Source of the DNA: Prochlorococcus marinus str. MIT 9312 | GTDB taxonomy: Bacteria; Cyanobacteriota; Cyanobacteriia; PCC-6307; Cyanobiaceae | Assembly: GCF_000012645.1 (NCBI RefSeq) | Contig: NC_007577.1 | Location: 1 to 64,000, forward strand | Direction: 5' to 3' | DNA: 64,000 nt | Shown: positions 1 through 10,394 of the stretch, in pieces | Position numbering within the stretch: position 1 is the first letter of the stretch | How the letters are laid out: each line of letters starts with the position of its first letter | Translations under genes and position numbers: made by a program | The notes under the pieces: generated by a model | The model's input: the letters and a program-made list of their open reading frames with translations, nothing else | What the model was told of the DNA's origin: nothing | Database searches by the model: none

Positions 1-100
1 AATTTTTTCCACTTATTTAAATGTTTGTAAATTAAGTAAATAACGTTTTTAATCTAAAAATTCCACAATTTCCACAATAACTACTACTACTAAATTTTTT
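1..100. other. candidate oriC edge: DnaA-box-like cluster upstream of dnaN
   Basis: Three sequences close to the cyanobacterial DnaA box TTTTCCACA lie in the first 76 bases: TTTTCCACT at 5-13 (8/9), AATTCCACA at 59-67 (7/9) and ATTTCCACA at 68-76 (8/9), all in the same orientation. They are embedded in a nearly pure A/T stretch that continues to about 135. In Synechococcus elongatus the origin lies next to dnaN, so position supports this reading. The window starts here, so any further boxes to the left are out of view. Inference only; replication was not assessed by GC skew. Confidence 0.45.
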
Positions 101-204
101 TAATTATTTTATTTATTTATATTAGAAAAGAGAACAATATAAGTTATTGAATTTAATTTACGAAAAAAGTATATTGTGTATGTGTTAAAAACTTCCAAAT
201 TCCG

Positions 205-1362
205 ATGGAAATTATTTGTAATCAAAATGAGTTAAACAATGCTATACAACTAGTAAGTAAAGCAGTTGCTTCACGACCAACTCATCCAATTCTTGCAAAT
301 ATACTTTTAACAGCTGACCAAGGAACTAATAAAATTAGTTTGACAGGATTTGATCTTAATTTAGGAATTCAAACTTCTTTTGATGGAACTGTTAAAAATA
401 GCGGTGCTATTACGATACCTTCAAAACTTTTATCTGAAATAGTAAACAAATTACCTAATGAAAGTCCTGTTTCATTAGAAGTTGATGAAAATTTAGATAA
501 TATTTTAATAAAAAGTGATAGAGGTTCTTTTAATCTTAAAGGCATACCCTCTGATGATTATCCTAATTTACCATTTGTTGAAAGTGGTACTTCTTTAAAT
601 ATTGACCCTAGTTCTTTCTTGAAAGCTTTAAAAGCTACTATATTTGCTACTAGTAATGATGATTCCAAGCAATTACTTACGGGTGTCAATTTTACCTTTA
701 AACAAAATTATTTAGAGTCTGCCTCTACAGATGGTCATAGATTAGCGGTTGCGTTAATTGGTAATGAAGAACATATTGAAAATAAAGATAAATCACCTTC
801 AATTGAAGATGATTTATCAGTAACTATTCCAACAAGATCATTAAGAGAAATTGAAAAATTAGTATCTTTGAGAAGCTCAGAAAATTCAATAAAGCTATTC
901 TACGATAAAGGTCAGGTAGTTTTTATTTCTTCTAATCAAATAATTACAACAAGAACTCTTGAAGGTGCCTATCCTAATTATTCGCAATTAATTCCTGATA
1001 CTTTTTCTAAGATTTTTAATTTTAATACTAAAAAATTAATTGATGCATTAGAAAGAATTGCTGTTTTAGCTGATCAGCAAAGTAGTGTTGTGAAAATTAA
1101 ATTGGATAATACAGATTTAGCTTCAATAAGTGCAGATGCACAAGATATTGGAAATGCAAATGAATCAATACCTGTTTCTTACTCTGGAGAAGATTTTGAT
1201 ATTGCATTTAACGTTAGATATCTTTTAGAAGGTTTAAAAGTTATTGCTTCAAAAAATGTACTATTAAAATGTAATCTTGCTACTACTCCAGCAGTTTTTG
1301 TACCAGAAGATAATCTTAATTCTTTTACTTATCTAGTCATGCCTGTTCAGGTTCGTTCTTAA
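205..1362 (+). CDS. dnaN: DNA polymerase III subunit beta (sliding clamp)
   Basis: The 385-residue protein has the usual length and three-domain layout of the bacterial beta clamp, the homodimeric ring that tethers DNA polymerase III and other repair factors to DNA. Typical landmarks are the N-terminal MEIICNQNELNNAIQLVSKAV, the STDGHRLAV segment near residue 175 in domain 2, and the C-terminal YLVMPVQVRS tail, which matches the conserved MPM(R/V) clamp terminus. ATG at 205 is the first start after the AT-rich leader. It is the first gene of the window and is followed one base later by the PRC-barrel gene, suggesting cotranscription. Confidence 0.97.
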   Translation: MEIICNQNELNNAIQLVSKAVASRPTHPILANILLTADQGTNKISLTGFDLNLGIQTSFDGTVKNSGAITIPSKLLSEIVNKLPNESPVSLEVDENLDNILIKSDRGSFNLKGIPSDDYPNLPFVESGTSLNIDPSSFLKALKATIFATSNDDSKQLLTGVNFTFKQNYLESASTDGHRLAVALIGNEEHIENKDKSPSIEDDLSVTIPTRSLREIEKLVSLRSSENSIKLFYDKGQVVFISSNQIITTRTLEGAYPNYSQLIPDTFSKIFNFNTKKLIDALERIAVLADQQSSVVKIKLDNTDLASISADAQDIGNANESIPVSYSGEDFDIAFNVRYLLEGLKVIASKNVLLKCNLATTPAVFVPEDNLNSFTYLVMPVQVRS

Positions 1363-1363
1363 C

Positions 1364-2068
1364 TTGAAATTACCTAAAGAAATTTTATTAAGTGAATTAC
1401 TAAATTATAGTGTTAAGGGTAGTATGTCACTTAATTATGGAAATGGTGAAAATGTTTGGATGCATCCTCCAGTTCATCGAATTTTAGGATGGTACTCACG
1501 TCCTTCAAATTTTGATTTAAAACGAAATGTTTGGCGATTAAATCAAATTAGTCAAATAATAGATAACGAAATTTATGTAAAAGGTGATCCAGCAATTTCT
1601 GATTTAGGAACCTTAAATAGGTTTCCAACTTTAATAGAAGCTAATCTTATAAATGCAAATGGCTCAAAAATAGGATTTATTGCAGATTTTTTATTTGAAA
1701 TGAAAACAGGTGAAATTAAATACTATTTAGTTTCTAGATCTAATCCTAAGATTCCAGGTTCTAGCAGATGGAAATTAAATATTGAAAATATTAGTGATCA
1801 ACAACCTGGCTTAGTATTTTGTGAAGGTAATTCTTTAGATGATTTATCTTTAATAAAATCAAGTATTAAGAATGAATTTTTGCAAAAAGGGAAAAAAATT
1901 ATTGAAAGATTTGATGATATGAAAAATGTTGCCTCTAATAGGTTAGAGGATTGGCTTGAAGAAGATGAAGATATAAACCAAAACTTAGGTTTTAAACAAA
2001 AAAGTTTTTATAATGATAAAACATCAAGATCTTTTAGTGATAAAAAAGAAGATGACCCTTGGATCTGA
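1364..2068 (+). CDS. PRC-barrel domain protein, cyanobacterial type
   Basis: This 234-residue protein begins with a TTG codon one base after the dnaN stop and ends four bases before purL, so it is likely translated in one operon with both. Residues about 70-155 carry the pattern seen in cyanobacterial PRC-barrel proteins: VKGDPAISDLGTLNRFPTL, then a G-I-F-D-F-L-F segment and LVSRSNPKIPGSSRW. PRC barrels are small beta folds found in RimM and photosynthetic reaction-centre H subunits and usually mediate protein binding. The C-terminal third (about 165-234) is charged and probably flexible. The specific function is unknown. Confidence 0.7.
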   Translation: MKLPKEILLSELLNYSVKGSMSLNYGNGENVWMHPPVHRILGWYSRPSNFDLKRNVWRLNQISQIIDNEIYVKGDPAISDLGTLNRFPTLIEANLINANGSKIGFIADFLFEMKTGEIKYYLVSRSNPKIPGSSRWKLNIENISDQQPGLVFCEGNSLDDLSLIKSSIKNEFLQKGKKIIERFDDMKNVASNRLEDWLEEDEDINQNLGFKQKSFYNDKTSRSFSDKKEDDPWI

Positions 2069-2071
2069 AGA

Positions 2072-4411
2072 ATGATAAATCCAGACAATAATGATCTTTA
2101 TGATCTTAATGAAGCGCTTAAAGTTGAAAATTTAACAATTAATGATTACGAGGAAATTTGCAAAAGATTAAAGAGAAAACCTAATAGGACTGAACTAGGA
2201 ATGTTTGGTGTTATGTGGTCTGAACATTGTTGTTATAGGAATTCCAAACCTTTACTATCAAATTTTCCTACTAAAGGAAAAAACATTTTGGTTGGCCCTG
2301 GAGAAAACGCTGGTGTTATTGATGTTGGAAATAATCAAAAACTTGTTTTTAAAATAGAAAGTCATAATCATCCCTCTGCAATTGAACCTTTTCAAGGAGC
2401 CGCAACAGGAGTAGGAGGAATATTAAGAGATATTTTTACAATGGGAGCAAGGCCAATCGCAGTATTGAATTCATTGAGATTTGGAAATCTTGATAAGACA
2501 TCAAATATGGATTTACTTCGAGGAGTTGTATCAGGTATTGCACATTATGGAAATTGTGTAGGTGTTCCTACTGTTGGAGGTGAGATTGACTTCGATGATA
2601 GTTATTCTGGAAATCCTCTAGTCAATGTTATGGCCTTAGGGCTTTTAGAGACTAATGAAATAGTTTGTTCTGGAGCTAAAAATGTAGGATCACCAGTACT
2701 ATATGTTGGTAATACAACTGGTAGAGATGGTGTTGGTGGTGCTAGTTTCGCAAGTTCAGAATTAACTATTACTTCATTAGATGATAGACCTGCAGTGCAA
2801 GTAGGTGATCCATTTATTGAGAAAAGTCTTATAGAAGCTTGTTTAGATGCTTTTAAGACAGGAGATGTAATTGCAGCTCAAGATATGGGTGCAGCAGGTT
2901 TAACCTGCAGTAGTGCAGAAATGGCCGCTAATGGAAACTTAGGTATATCTATTGATTTAGATTTAGTTCCTTCTAGAGAAGATAATATGTCTTCATACCA
3001 ATATTTATTATCTGAATCTCAAGAGAGAATGTTGTTTGTTGTAAAAGAAGAAAAAATTAATAATCTTATTGAGAAATTTAATAAATGGGGATTATATGCC
3101 AATGTAATTGGTGAAGTAATAGAGACTAATGAGGTAATTATTTCTCATAAACGAAAAATTGTTGCTCAAATACCTACTTCTGCTCTATCTGATGATACGC
3201 CTGTTAATTTACATAATGTGATGAAAAATCCACCTAATTATTTGTTAAAGAAATGGAAATGGAATGAAAATAATTTACCAGAAATTAATGAGCAAAAAAT
3301 ATTTTCATTAAAGGAAAACAAAAGTTTTTCTTATTCGGAAATCATTTTAAAACTTCTCGCTAACCCATCAATAGCTTCTAAAAGATGGATTTATAAACAA
3401 TATGACTCTCAAGTCCAGGCAAATACTGTTTTTAAACCTGGAGAATCAGATGCTGCTGTAATAAGATTAAGAGAACAAAATGAAAAAAATAAAAGTAAAG
3501 TATTTTCTGGTGTTGCTGCTTCAGTTGACTGTAATAGTAGATGGGTTTCTCTTGACCCTTTTAGAGGAACTATTGCTGCAGTTGCAGAATCCGCAAGAAA
3601 TGTGAGTTGTGTTGGAGCTGAACCAGTAGCAATTACAAATAATTTAAATTTTTCATCTCCTGAGACTGAAATTGGATATTGGCAACTTTCATCTTCATGC
3701 AATGCAATTTCTGAAGCCTGTAAAGCTTTAGAAACTCCAGTTACGGGAGGAAATGTTTCCTTATATAATGAATCCAAAAATAGAGATAATGAAATTACTC
3801 CTATTAATCCGACTCCAGTTATTGGAATGGTTGGGAAGATAGATAATGTTGAAAAAGCTATAAGTACTGAATGGAAAAATATTAATGATCAAATCTGGTT
3901 GATTGGCTCTCATAAATCAGAAACAACAATTGCAGCTAGTTCTTATTTGGAATATTTTCATGGAGAAATTACAGGTCGTCCTCCAAAAATAGATTTACAG
4001 GATGAAAAGTTTTGCCAGAGTTTTTTAAGAAATGCGATTTTAAATAATTTTGTAGTTTCTTCTCATGATATTAGCGATGGGGGTTTAGCTATAGCTTTAG
4101 CAGAGTGTTGTATTTTGTCCGCAAAAGGCGCAACTATTGAATTAGAGAAAGATCTTAATAGAGATGATAATGTATTGTTTTCAGAAGGAGGTTCTAGAAT
4201 TATTTTTTCAATAGATAAAATGAAGGAAAAAGAATGGAGTAATTATCTAAAAAAGATTCAAATAAATTCTCAATCAAATGTATATGTAAAAAAAATAGGA
4301 TATGTTTCGAGTGAAATCCTTAAGATAAAAATCCAAGATAAAAATATCTGTGATATTAGTGTTGAGGAATTAACCGAAAAATTTAATAATAGTATTTCAG
4401 GTTACTTTTAA
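2072..4411 (+). CDS. purL: phosphoribosylformylglycinamidine synthase subunit PurL
   Basis: PurL carries the ATP-dependent FGAM synthase activity of purine synthesis, converting FGAR to FGAM with ammonia delivered by PurQ; PurS completes the complex. At 779 residues this is the small, separate-subunit form rather than the roughly 1300-residue fused enzyme. Visible motifs are EHCCYRNSK at residues 51-59, ESHNHPS at 96-102 followed by the EPFQGAATGVGG segment, and a second AIR-synthetase-like half with SHDISDGGLA near residue 665. It starts with ATG four bases after the PRC-barrel gene and is followed 47 bp later by purF, giving a purine block next to dnaN. Confidence 0.97.
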   Translation: MINPDNNDLYDLNEALKVENLTINDYEEICKRLKRKPNRTELGMFGVMWSEHCCYRNSKPLLSNFPTKGKNILVGPGENAGVIDVGNNQKLVFKIESHNHPSAIEPFQGAATGVGGILRDIFTMGARPIAVLNSLRFGNLDKTSNMDLLRGVVSGIAHYGNCVGVPTVGGEIDFDDSYSGNPLVNVMALGLLETNEIVCSGAKNVGSPVLYVGNTTGRDGVGGASFASSELTITSLDDRPAVQVGDPFIEKSLIEACLDAFKTGDVIAAQDMGAAGLTCSSAEMAANGNLGISIDLDLVPSREDNMSSYQYLLSESQERMLFVVKEEKINNLIEKFNKWGLYANVIGEVIETNEVIISHKRKIVAQIPTSALSDDTPVNLHNVMKNPPNYLLKKWKWNENNLPEINEQKIFSLKENKSFSYSEIILKLLANPSIASKRWIYKQYDSQVQANTVFKPGESDAAVIRLREQNEKNKSKVFSGVAASVDCNSRWVSLDPFRGTIAAVAESARNVSCVGAEPVAITNNLNFSSPETEIGYWQLSSSCNAISEACKALETPVTGGNVSLYNESKNRDNEITPINPTPVIGMVGKIDNVEKAISTEWKNINDQIWLIGSHKSETTIAASSYLEYFHGEITGRPPKIDLQDEKFCQSFLRNAILNNFVVSSHDISDGGLAIALAECCILSAKGATIELEKDLNRDDNVLFSEGGSRIIFSIDKMKEKEWSNYLKKIQINSQSNVYVKKIGYVSSEILKIKIQDKNICDISVEELTEKFNNSISGYF

Positions 4412-4458
4412 ATATGAAATATACTTCTCAACTATCAAAATTTTTCAGTAATTAAGTT

Positions 4459-5919
4459 ATGTGCGGAATAGTTGGAATCGTTTCTTCAGATGATGTAAAT
4501 CAACAAATTTACGATAGCCTTTTGCTTCTACAGCATAGAGGTCAAGATTCAACTGGTATAGCTACAATGGAAAATACTATTTTCCATATACATAAGGCTA
4601 AAGGTCAGGTGAATACTGCTTATAGAACCAGAGATATGAGGAATTTAATCGGAAAAATTGGATTAGGTCATGTTAGGTATGCAACAAAGGGATCAGCAGA
4701 AAGTGTAGAAGAAGCTCAACCTTTTTACGTTAATGCTCCTTATGGAATTGTTTTGATACATAATGGTAATTTGACGAATACCAGAGATTTAGAAAAACAA
4801 TTATTTAATATTGATAAGCGGCATACAAATTCTTCAAGTGATACTGAAATGCTATTAAATGTACTTGCTACAGAATTGCAAGAACAAATTCATAATCAAG
4901 AATTAGAACCTGATATTATTTTTGATGCTGTAAATTCTTTACATAAAAGAATTCAGGGATCATATGCTTCAATTGCATTACTTTCAGGACATGGTTTATT
5001 AGCATTCAGAGATCCTTTTGGTATTAGACCTTTAGTCATAGGCAAAAGACTTTCATCAAAGACAAAAAAAGAAGAGTGGATGGTAGCTAGCGAATCTCTA
5101 GTGCTTGAGAATAACGATTATCAAGTAGTGAGAGATGTAGATCCTGGAGAAGCTATTTTTATAAATCTTAATGGCGAATTTTTTTCTAAGCAATGTTCCG
5201 AAAATCCAATCTTATGTCCTTGTGCTTTTGAATATGTTTATTTGGCTAGGCCAGATTCAATTATGAATGGAATTTCCGTTTATAAAGCTCGTTTAAAAAT
5301 GGGAGATTATTTGTCTGAAACTATAAAAGAATCAATTAATACTGGAGATGTTGATGTTGTTATGCCTATTCCGGATTCTTCTCGACCTGCAGCTATGCAA
5401 GTTGCAAGACAGTTAGGTATAGAGTACAGAGAAGGTTTTTTTAAAAATAGATATGTTGGAAGAACATTCATAATGCCTGGTCAGCAGAAACGCAAGAAAT
5501 CTGTAAGACAAAAATTAAATGCTATGAGTACAGAGTTTAAAAATAAAAATGTATTAATTGTTGATGACTCAATAGTGAGAGGTACTACTTCAAAAGAAAT
5601 TGTCCAGATGGCTAAAGATGCAGGAGCAAATAAAGTTTTTTTTACATCAGCAGCACCTCCTGTGCGTTTTCCTCACGTTTATGGAATTAATATGCCTAAT
5701 AGATGTGAATTAATAGCTCATGATAGAACAATAAGTGAAATTGCTAATCAACTTGAAATTGATAACCTCGTTTATCAAAGTGTTGAAAATTTACGCAAAT
5801 CTATAATAAGCGAATCTCCTATTGAAGATTTAGAGATGAGTTGCTTTACTGGTATTTATGTAACAGGAAAAGTAAATCAAGAATATTTAAATTGGGTTGA
5901 AAATGAATATAAATCTTAG
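4459..5919 (+). CDS. purF: amidophosphoribosyltransferase PurF
   Basis: PurF makes 5-phosphoribosylamine from PRPP and glutamine, the first committed step of purine synthesis. The protein (486 aa) begins directly MCGIVGIV, so Cys2 becomes the N-terminal nucleophile after Met removal and no propeptide is present. The PRPP loop [14 protein letters not shown] lies near residues 363-376. The Fe-S cluster cysteine pattern of the Bacillus-type enzyme is incomplete: the C-terminal site reads EMSCFTG rather than CxxCFTG. Long stretches such as [15 protein letters not shown] and [13 protein letters not shown] resemble the cluster-free E. coli enzyme. The stop overlaps the end of the convergent topoisomerase gene by 4 bp. 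Confidence 0.96.
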   Translation: MCGIVGIVSSDDVNQQIYDSLLLLQHRGQDSTGIATMENTIFHIHKAKGQVNTAYRTRDMRNLIGKIGLGHVRYATKGSAESVEEAQPFYVNAPYGIVLIHNGNLTNTRDLEKQLFNIDKRHTNSSSDTEMLLNVLATELQEQIHNQELEPDIIFDAVNSLHKRIQGSYASIALLSGHGLLAFRDPFGIRPLVIGKRLSSKTKKEEWMVASESLVLENNDYQVVRDVDPGEAIFINLNGEFFSKQCSENPILCPCAFEYVYLARPDSIMNGISVYKARLKMGDYLSETIKESINTGDVDVVMPIPDSSRPAAMQVARQLGIEYREGFFKNRYVGRTFIMPGQQKRKKSVRQKLNAMSTEFKNKNVLIVDDSIVRGTTSKEIVQMAKDAGANKVFFTSAAPPVRFPHVYGINMPNRCELIAHDRTISEIANQLEIDNLVYQSVENLRKSIISESPIEDLEMSCFTGIYVTGKVNQEYLNWVENEYKS

Positions 5920-8357
5920 TCAAGAAAGTTTTCGAGTTGAAAACAATTTTCAATATATTCCTCATCGTCTAATTTTAAAAAGTCAATTAAAAAATTTGTT
6001 TTCTTAGATTTAAAATTCAATTTATCAAAATTTAACCTAGCAGATTTATTTTTATTAGTTTCAATATCAAGGTAATGGTTACTCGGCAAAATTTTTAGGA
6101 AGTAATCGTTTTTAAGTTGAGTAATTTCATTTAAATATCCTAAACTGTATTCATTGGCATAATAAATTTCATTACTATTTATACAAAAGATTTTCCCTTT
6201 TCTAGAAACTAAGTAAATATTTTCTCCATTTTGATATGAACAACAAGATACAATTTTTTCAGTTGGTAAAAGTTTTGTAAGCATTAATCCTTGCGATTGT
6301 TTAGTAGTCGGGGTTAAAAATTTGTTTGATAAATTAAATTTAAACATTCTTCCTATTGAGGTTAATATTATTAAATTTTTTTCTTCACTAAAAATAAATG
6401 AATCAATTGTTTTAATATTATTTTTTAATTTTGTTATTGAGAAACATCTATTACTTTTAATCATATCTTCATCAAACAAAACTTTTTTAAATCTTCCATC
6501 TGAATTTAAGATACATAAATAATTTTTAATTCCCTTTTTTATTGAATGAAAATTTATTATTTTATTTTGATCAATATTCCCAATGATTTTTTTATCTAAT
6601 TTATAGTCATTATTAATATTTGACTCCCAATTAATATGAAAAACTTTTCCTGTATATGTGATCCCAATTATTTTTACATTTTTATCGATATTACATATGA
6701 ATTTTTGAATGTTTTTATTATCTATAATTTTATTTACATCTTCAAACGATTTTTTATAATTATTTAAAATCATCTTTCTTAAATATAATCTGTTGTCTAT
6801 AAATAATTTAGTTTTTTTATTGATAAAGTCTTCTAATATCTGATTATTAATTGTTTCTAATTCTTCATTTTGATCAATATTTTTAAGTAGTTTTGTTTTT
6901 CTTTTAACATTATATTTTTTCTTTAATATTAATAATTCATCTACTAGTAATTCAAGTAATAATTTTCTTTCATTTAATAAATTTTGAAAATAATCTTTTT
7001 TTTCTTGTAATTTTCTTATATCCTCATCAATTTGATTTTTTTCCAGATTTGTTAATTTTTTTAGAGGCATATCCAAAACTGAATTTGCCTGTTTTGCACT
7101 TAAGTAGAAAATATCAATTAATTTTGATTTGGCTTCAGCAGAATTTTCTGAATCTTCAATAATCTCGATAATTTTTTTGATGTTTTTTGTTGCTTTAGAT
7201 AAACCTTCTAATATTTCTAGTTTTTCAAGAGTGTTTTTCAGAAAATAATTAGTTCTTTTTCTAATTGTTTCTTCTCTAAATTCAAGAAAATAGTTTAGAT
7301 ATTGTTTTAAGTTTAGTTGGACAGGTTTGCCCTTTATTAATGCTAAAAAAATGGCACCAAAGTTGGTTTGGAGAGTAGTTTTTTTATATAAATTAGAAAT
7401 TACAAGTTCAGCATTAGAATCTTTTTTTAACTCTATTACAATTCTCATTCCATCTCTATCACTTTCGTCCCTAATATCAGAGATCCCATTAATTTTGCTT
7501 GAATTAACAAGTTCTGCTAGTTTTTCAATCCATCCTGCCTTACTGATTTGAAAAGGAAGTTCAGTAATGATTAATGCATTTCTTTTATGTTTACCTTTGC
7601 CTAAATTTATTGCTTCTGAATTTATGACACCTCTTATTGTGATTGAACCTTTTCCTGTGGCGTAAAGTTCTTCTATTGCACGACTATAAATTAACTCTCC
7701 CCCTGTAGGAAAATCAGGTCCTTTAATTATATTAGAAAGTTTTTTATTACTTACCTCTTTATTGTTGATTAGAGCAATTAAACCATCTACTATTTCCCCT
7801 AGATTGTGGGGGGGAATGTTTGTTGCCATTCCAACTGCAATACCTGATGATCCGTTCAATAATAAAAATGGAAGTTGGGCTGGAAGAACATCTGGTTCTT
7901 TTTGTGAACCGTCAAAGTTATTTGAGAAATTTACTGTTTCTGAATCTATCTCTTCAAGAAATCCTTTATGTGATATCGGTGCTAATCTGGTCTCTGTGTA
8001 TCTCATTGCTGCTGGCGGATCATTATCTACAGATCCAAAATTCCCATGGCCGTCTAGAGTAGGATATTTAGTTGAAAAATTTTGAACTAGCCTGACTAAT
8101 GCATCATATACTGCCTGATCTCCATGAGGATGATATTTTCCAAGTACATCTCCAACAACTCTGGCACACTTTCTAAATGGCTTATCTGGTGTTAAACCTA
8201 ATTCATACATTGCAAAAAGTATTCTTCTTTGTACAGGCTTAAGACCGTCTCTTGCATCGGGTAAAGCACGACCAACTATTACACTCATTGCATACTCCAA
8301 ATAAGAACGTTGCATTTCTTCTTGGAGAGAGATAGAAGTGAATTTTTTCTTATCCAT
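5916..8357 (-). CDS. type II topoisomerase subunit A (GyrA/ParC family)
   Basis: This 813-residue protein is the DNA breakage-reunion subunit of a type II topoisomerase. The N-terminal half is well conserved: [17 protein letters not shown] at 31-47, [14 protein letters not shown] at 76-89, and the catalytic tyrosine Tyr120 in AMRYTETRL. Gln81 occupies the place of the E. coli GyrA Ser83 quinolone-site residue. The C-terminal beta-pinwheel region (about 500-813) is strongly Lys/Asn/Ile-rich and I see no canonical GyrA box (QRRGGKG); the corresponding loop may be TTKQSQGL. This makes a ParC-like or degenerate GyrA role plausible; which it is depends on whether another gyrA exists in the genome. 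Confidence 0.85.
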   Translation of the reverse strand: MDKKKFTSISLQEEMQRSYLEYAMSVIVGRALPDARDGLKPVQRRILFAMYELGLTPDKPFRKCARVVGDVLGKYHPHGDQAVYDALVRLVQNFSTKYPTLDGHGNFGSVDNDPPAAMRYTETRLAPISHKGFLEEIDSETVNFSNNFDGSQKEPDVLPAQLPFLLLNGSSGIAVGMATNIPPHNLGEIVDGLIALINNKEVSNKKLSNIIKGPDFPTGGELIYSRAIEELYATGKGSITIRGVINSEAINLGKGKHKRNALIITELPFQISKAGWIEKLAELVNSSKINGISDIRDESDRDGMRIVIELKKDSNAELVISNLYKKTTLQTNFGAIFLALIKGKPVQLNLKQYLNYFLEFREETIRKRTNYFLKNTLEKLEILEGLSKATKNIKKIIEIIEDSENSAEAKSKLIDIFYLSAKQANSVLDMPLKKLTNLEKNQIDEDIRKLQEKKDYFQNLLNERKLLLELLVDELLILKKKYNVKRKTKLLKNIDQNEELETINNQILEDFINKKTKLFIDNRLYLRKMILNNYKKSFEDVNKIIDNKNIQKFICNIDKNVKIIGITYTGKVFHINWESNINNDYKLDKKIIGNIDQNKIINFHSIKKGIKNYLCILNSDGRFKKVLFDEDMIKSNRCFSITKLKNNIKTIDSFIFSEEKNLIILTSIGRMFKFNLSNKFLTPTTKQSQGLMLTKLLPTEKIVSCCSYQNGENIYLVSRKGKIFCINSNEIYYANEYSLGYLNEITQLKNDYFLKILPSNHYLDIETNKNKSARLNFDKLNFKSKKTNFLIDFLKLDDEEYIENCFQLENFLD

Positions 8358-8434
8358 CAGAGCGTAAAATTAAATATTTATTGATTTATTAAATTAAGAC
8401 TAATAGGTAAACAAATATTTACCAGTATTGGAAA

Positions 8435-9298
8435 TTAAGAAGATGTATTTATTTTTGATTTTGCCAATATTACATCTCTTTTAAGCTGATCATTTTTTAA
8501 AAGTATTTCCGTTGAGGTTTGCAATTTTTCTCCCCACAACTGTTCTTTTCTATAATCATAATTAACATAGTTGGGATTTTTCTTTAAAGCTCTTTTTGCT
8601 ATTTGAAGAGCTAATTTAATATCTTTTGTTCTTAAACACGAAGCAAGTCCTAGTAATGGCTCTGCATTGTCATCAATTGAGATTGCTTTTTCAAAAAGTT
8701 TTATAGATAGATTGATGTTGTTTTTCTCGAAATAAGCTAAACCTTGATTATTGATTGCTTGCCAGAAATCAGGTTTAATCTTGACAGATTTATCAAATAA
8801 TTTGATGGCTTCTGAGTAATTTTTTTCCATTAAAAAAATATTTCCTAATTGAAAAATAGCTTTATAGTTGTTTGATTCAATCCTTAATGCAGTTTCTAAA
8901 GCAGTTTTCGCATTTTGTAGTTGTGAAATTTTAAGATAAATATTACTTTTAGCAAAGTATGTTTCAGGATTCTTGGAATTAATTTTTTGAGCTTTATCTA
9001 GTGAAATTAATGCGTTTTTGTATAATTTGTTAGCTAGTTGTGCTTCAGAAAAAATTAACCATAGTTTTTCATCTGTAGGATTTATCTTTATAGCTAATTT
9101 TGCTAAGTTAAGGCTTTCTTTATATTGTCCAAAATATAAAAGTTGATATGCATTCTTGCCAATGCCTAAGCTTTCCTTTTGTAAATTTTTTATTGTTGGG
9201 AAATAATAATAGGGAATAATTGATTGAACTTTTTCTATTTTAAGAACGTAAAAACTTATCAAAGAGACGCATAGTATATTTTTTAAAAACTTTTTCAT
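8435..9298 (-). CDS. TPR-repeat protein with N-terminal signal or anchor
   Basis: The 287-residue product opens with a basic, hydrophobic leader (MKKFLKNILCVSLISFYVL) that could be a signal peptide or membrane anchor. From about residue 45 to 250 it consists of successive 34-residue tetratricopeptide units, recognisable from patterns such as AYQLLYFGQYKESLNLAKLA, AIFQLGNIFLMEKNYSEAI and ALAYFEKNNINLSIKLFEKA-like helices. TPR arrays are protein-binding scaffolds, so a periplasmic, lumenal or membrane-bound adaptor role is likely, but no partner is apparent. It lies 4 bp downstream of queG on the same strand and may be its operon partner. Confidence 0.75.
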   Translation of the reverse strand: MKKFLKNILCVSLISFYVLKIEKVQSIIPYYYFPTIKNLQKESLGIGKNAYQLLYFGQYKESLNLAKLAIKINPTDEKLWLIFSEAQLANKLYKNALISLDKAQKINSKNPETYFAKSNIYLKISQLQNAKTALETALRIESNNYKAIFQLGNIFLMEKNYSEAIKLFDKSVKIKPDFWQAINNQGLAYFEKNNINLSIKLFEKAISIDDNAEPLLGLASCLRTKDIKLALQIAKRALKKNPNYVNYDYRKEQLWGEKLQTSTEILLKNDQLKRDVILAKSKINTSS

Positions 9299-9302
9299 AT
9301 TT

Positions 9303-10247
9303 TTATTTTGTATTCTTTAAATTCGCTTGTATGTTTCTTCTCCACATCCATGGTTTAATTCTCTTAAGTGTAGTTCCTTTAAGATTTTCTTCCCAAGTTT
9401 TATCATCCCAATTTAACGAATCACTATTAAGATTTTTAATCCATTCTTTCGGAGTAGTTTCAAAAATATTATTGTATGGAACTGACTTATTCCAAGGGCA
9501 TACATCTTGACAAATATCGCATCCTGCAATCCATCCATTTAAATTTTCTTCTATTTTTTTTGGAATATTTTTTTCTCTGCTTTCTATTGTGTGATAAGCA
9601 ATGCATAGATCTGATTTTATTACAAAGGGTTCTACTATTGCCTTTGTTGGACAATGTTCAATGCACTTATCACATTTTCCGCAAAGTGATTGATGAGGTT
9701 TGTCTGATATTAAATCTTTTGTAAGGATTATAAAACCTAAAGTAAACCAAGAACCATTTGTTTTGCTTATTAAATTGCTATTTTTGCCTATCCACCCTAG
9801 ACCTGATTCTTCAGCCCATGCTTTTTCAAGAAGTGGCGAGGTATCAACACATATTTTCCATTTGCAATCGGGAATTTCTAGTTTGATCCATTTGCCAATA
9901 TTCTTTAATTTTTTGTAAATCACTTTATGATAATCTTCTCCTTGTCCAAATTTTCCTACTTTGAAGAGGTTGTTTTTCTTGTGTGAACTAATGTAATTAA
10001 ATCCAACGCTTAGAACACTTTTTCCATCCTTAAGAAGTGAACCTATGTTTTTCCTTCTTTCTGCTTCCATCCATTTCATCTCTGCATGGTGATTATTTGA
10101 TAACCATCTTTCTAATGCATTAGTTCTTAATTTTATCCGGGAACTTCCTGGTATTGAAGCGATTCCAGCCATTGCAAAACCTTCAGAAATTGCTCTTTCT
10201 TTTAATTTCTTACTTATTTCTTTTATGTCTTGGATAGTTTCGAGCAT
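9303..10247 (-). CDS. queG: epoxyqueuosine reductase QueG
   Basis: QueG reduces epoxyqueuosine to queuosine in the wobble base of tRNAs with GUN anticodons, using cobalamin and two [4Fe-4S] clusters. The 314-residue length is close to the family norm. Residues about 133-155 contain CVDTSPLLEKAWAEESGLGW, with Asp135 matching the proposed general acid. The ferredoxin-like cysteines are C189, C192, C195 and C199 (CGKCDKCIEHCP), then C243, C246 and C250 (CDICQDVCPWN). The cobalamin cofactor links it to the cobalamin gene cbiD elsewhere in the window. It heads a two-gene minus-strand unit with the TPR gene. Confidence 0.95.
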   Translation of the reverse strand: MLETIQDIKEISKKLKERAISEGFAMAGIASIPGSSRIKLRTNALERWLSNNHHAEMKWMEAERRKNIGSLLKDGKSVLSVGFNYISSHKKNNLFKVGKFGQGEDYHKVIYKKLKNIGKWIKLEIPDCKWKICVDTSPLLEKAWAEESGLGWIGKNSNLISKTNGSWFTLGFIILTKDLISDKPHQSLCGKCDKCIEHCPTKAIVEPFVIKSDLCIAYHTIESREKNIPKKIEENLNGWIAGCDICQDVCPWNKSVPYNNIFETTPKEWIKNLNSDSLNWDDKTWEENLKGTTLKRIKPWMWRRNIQANLKNTK

Positions 10248-10394
10248 TTCTTTATTATTTATAGCATTTCTTTGTTAATCTTAATTTTGAAGATGCAACT
10301 AATAAATAATTTAAATTTATTAATGAAAAATATATCCTAACTCATTAAAAACAGTTAAATTATTAGTAAAATTAGTTTAGTTAGAAACGTTATT

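Noticed and set aside
3409-3777. 122-residue minus-strand ORF inside purL
   Set aside because: Antisense to a highly conserved enzyme with no recognisable motif.
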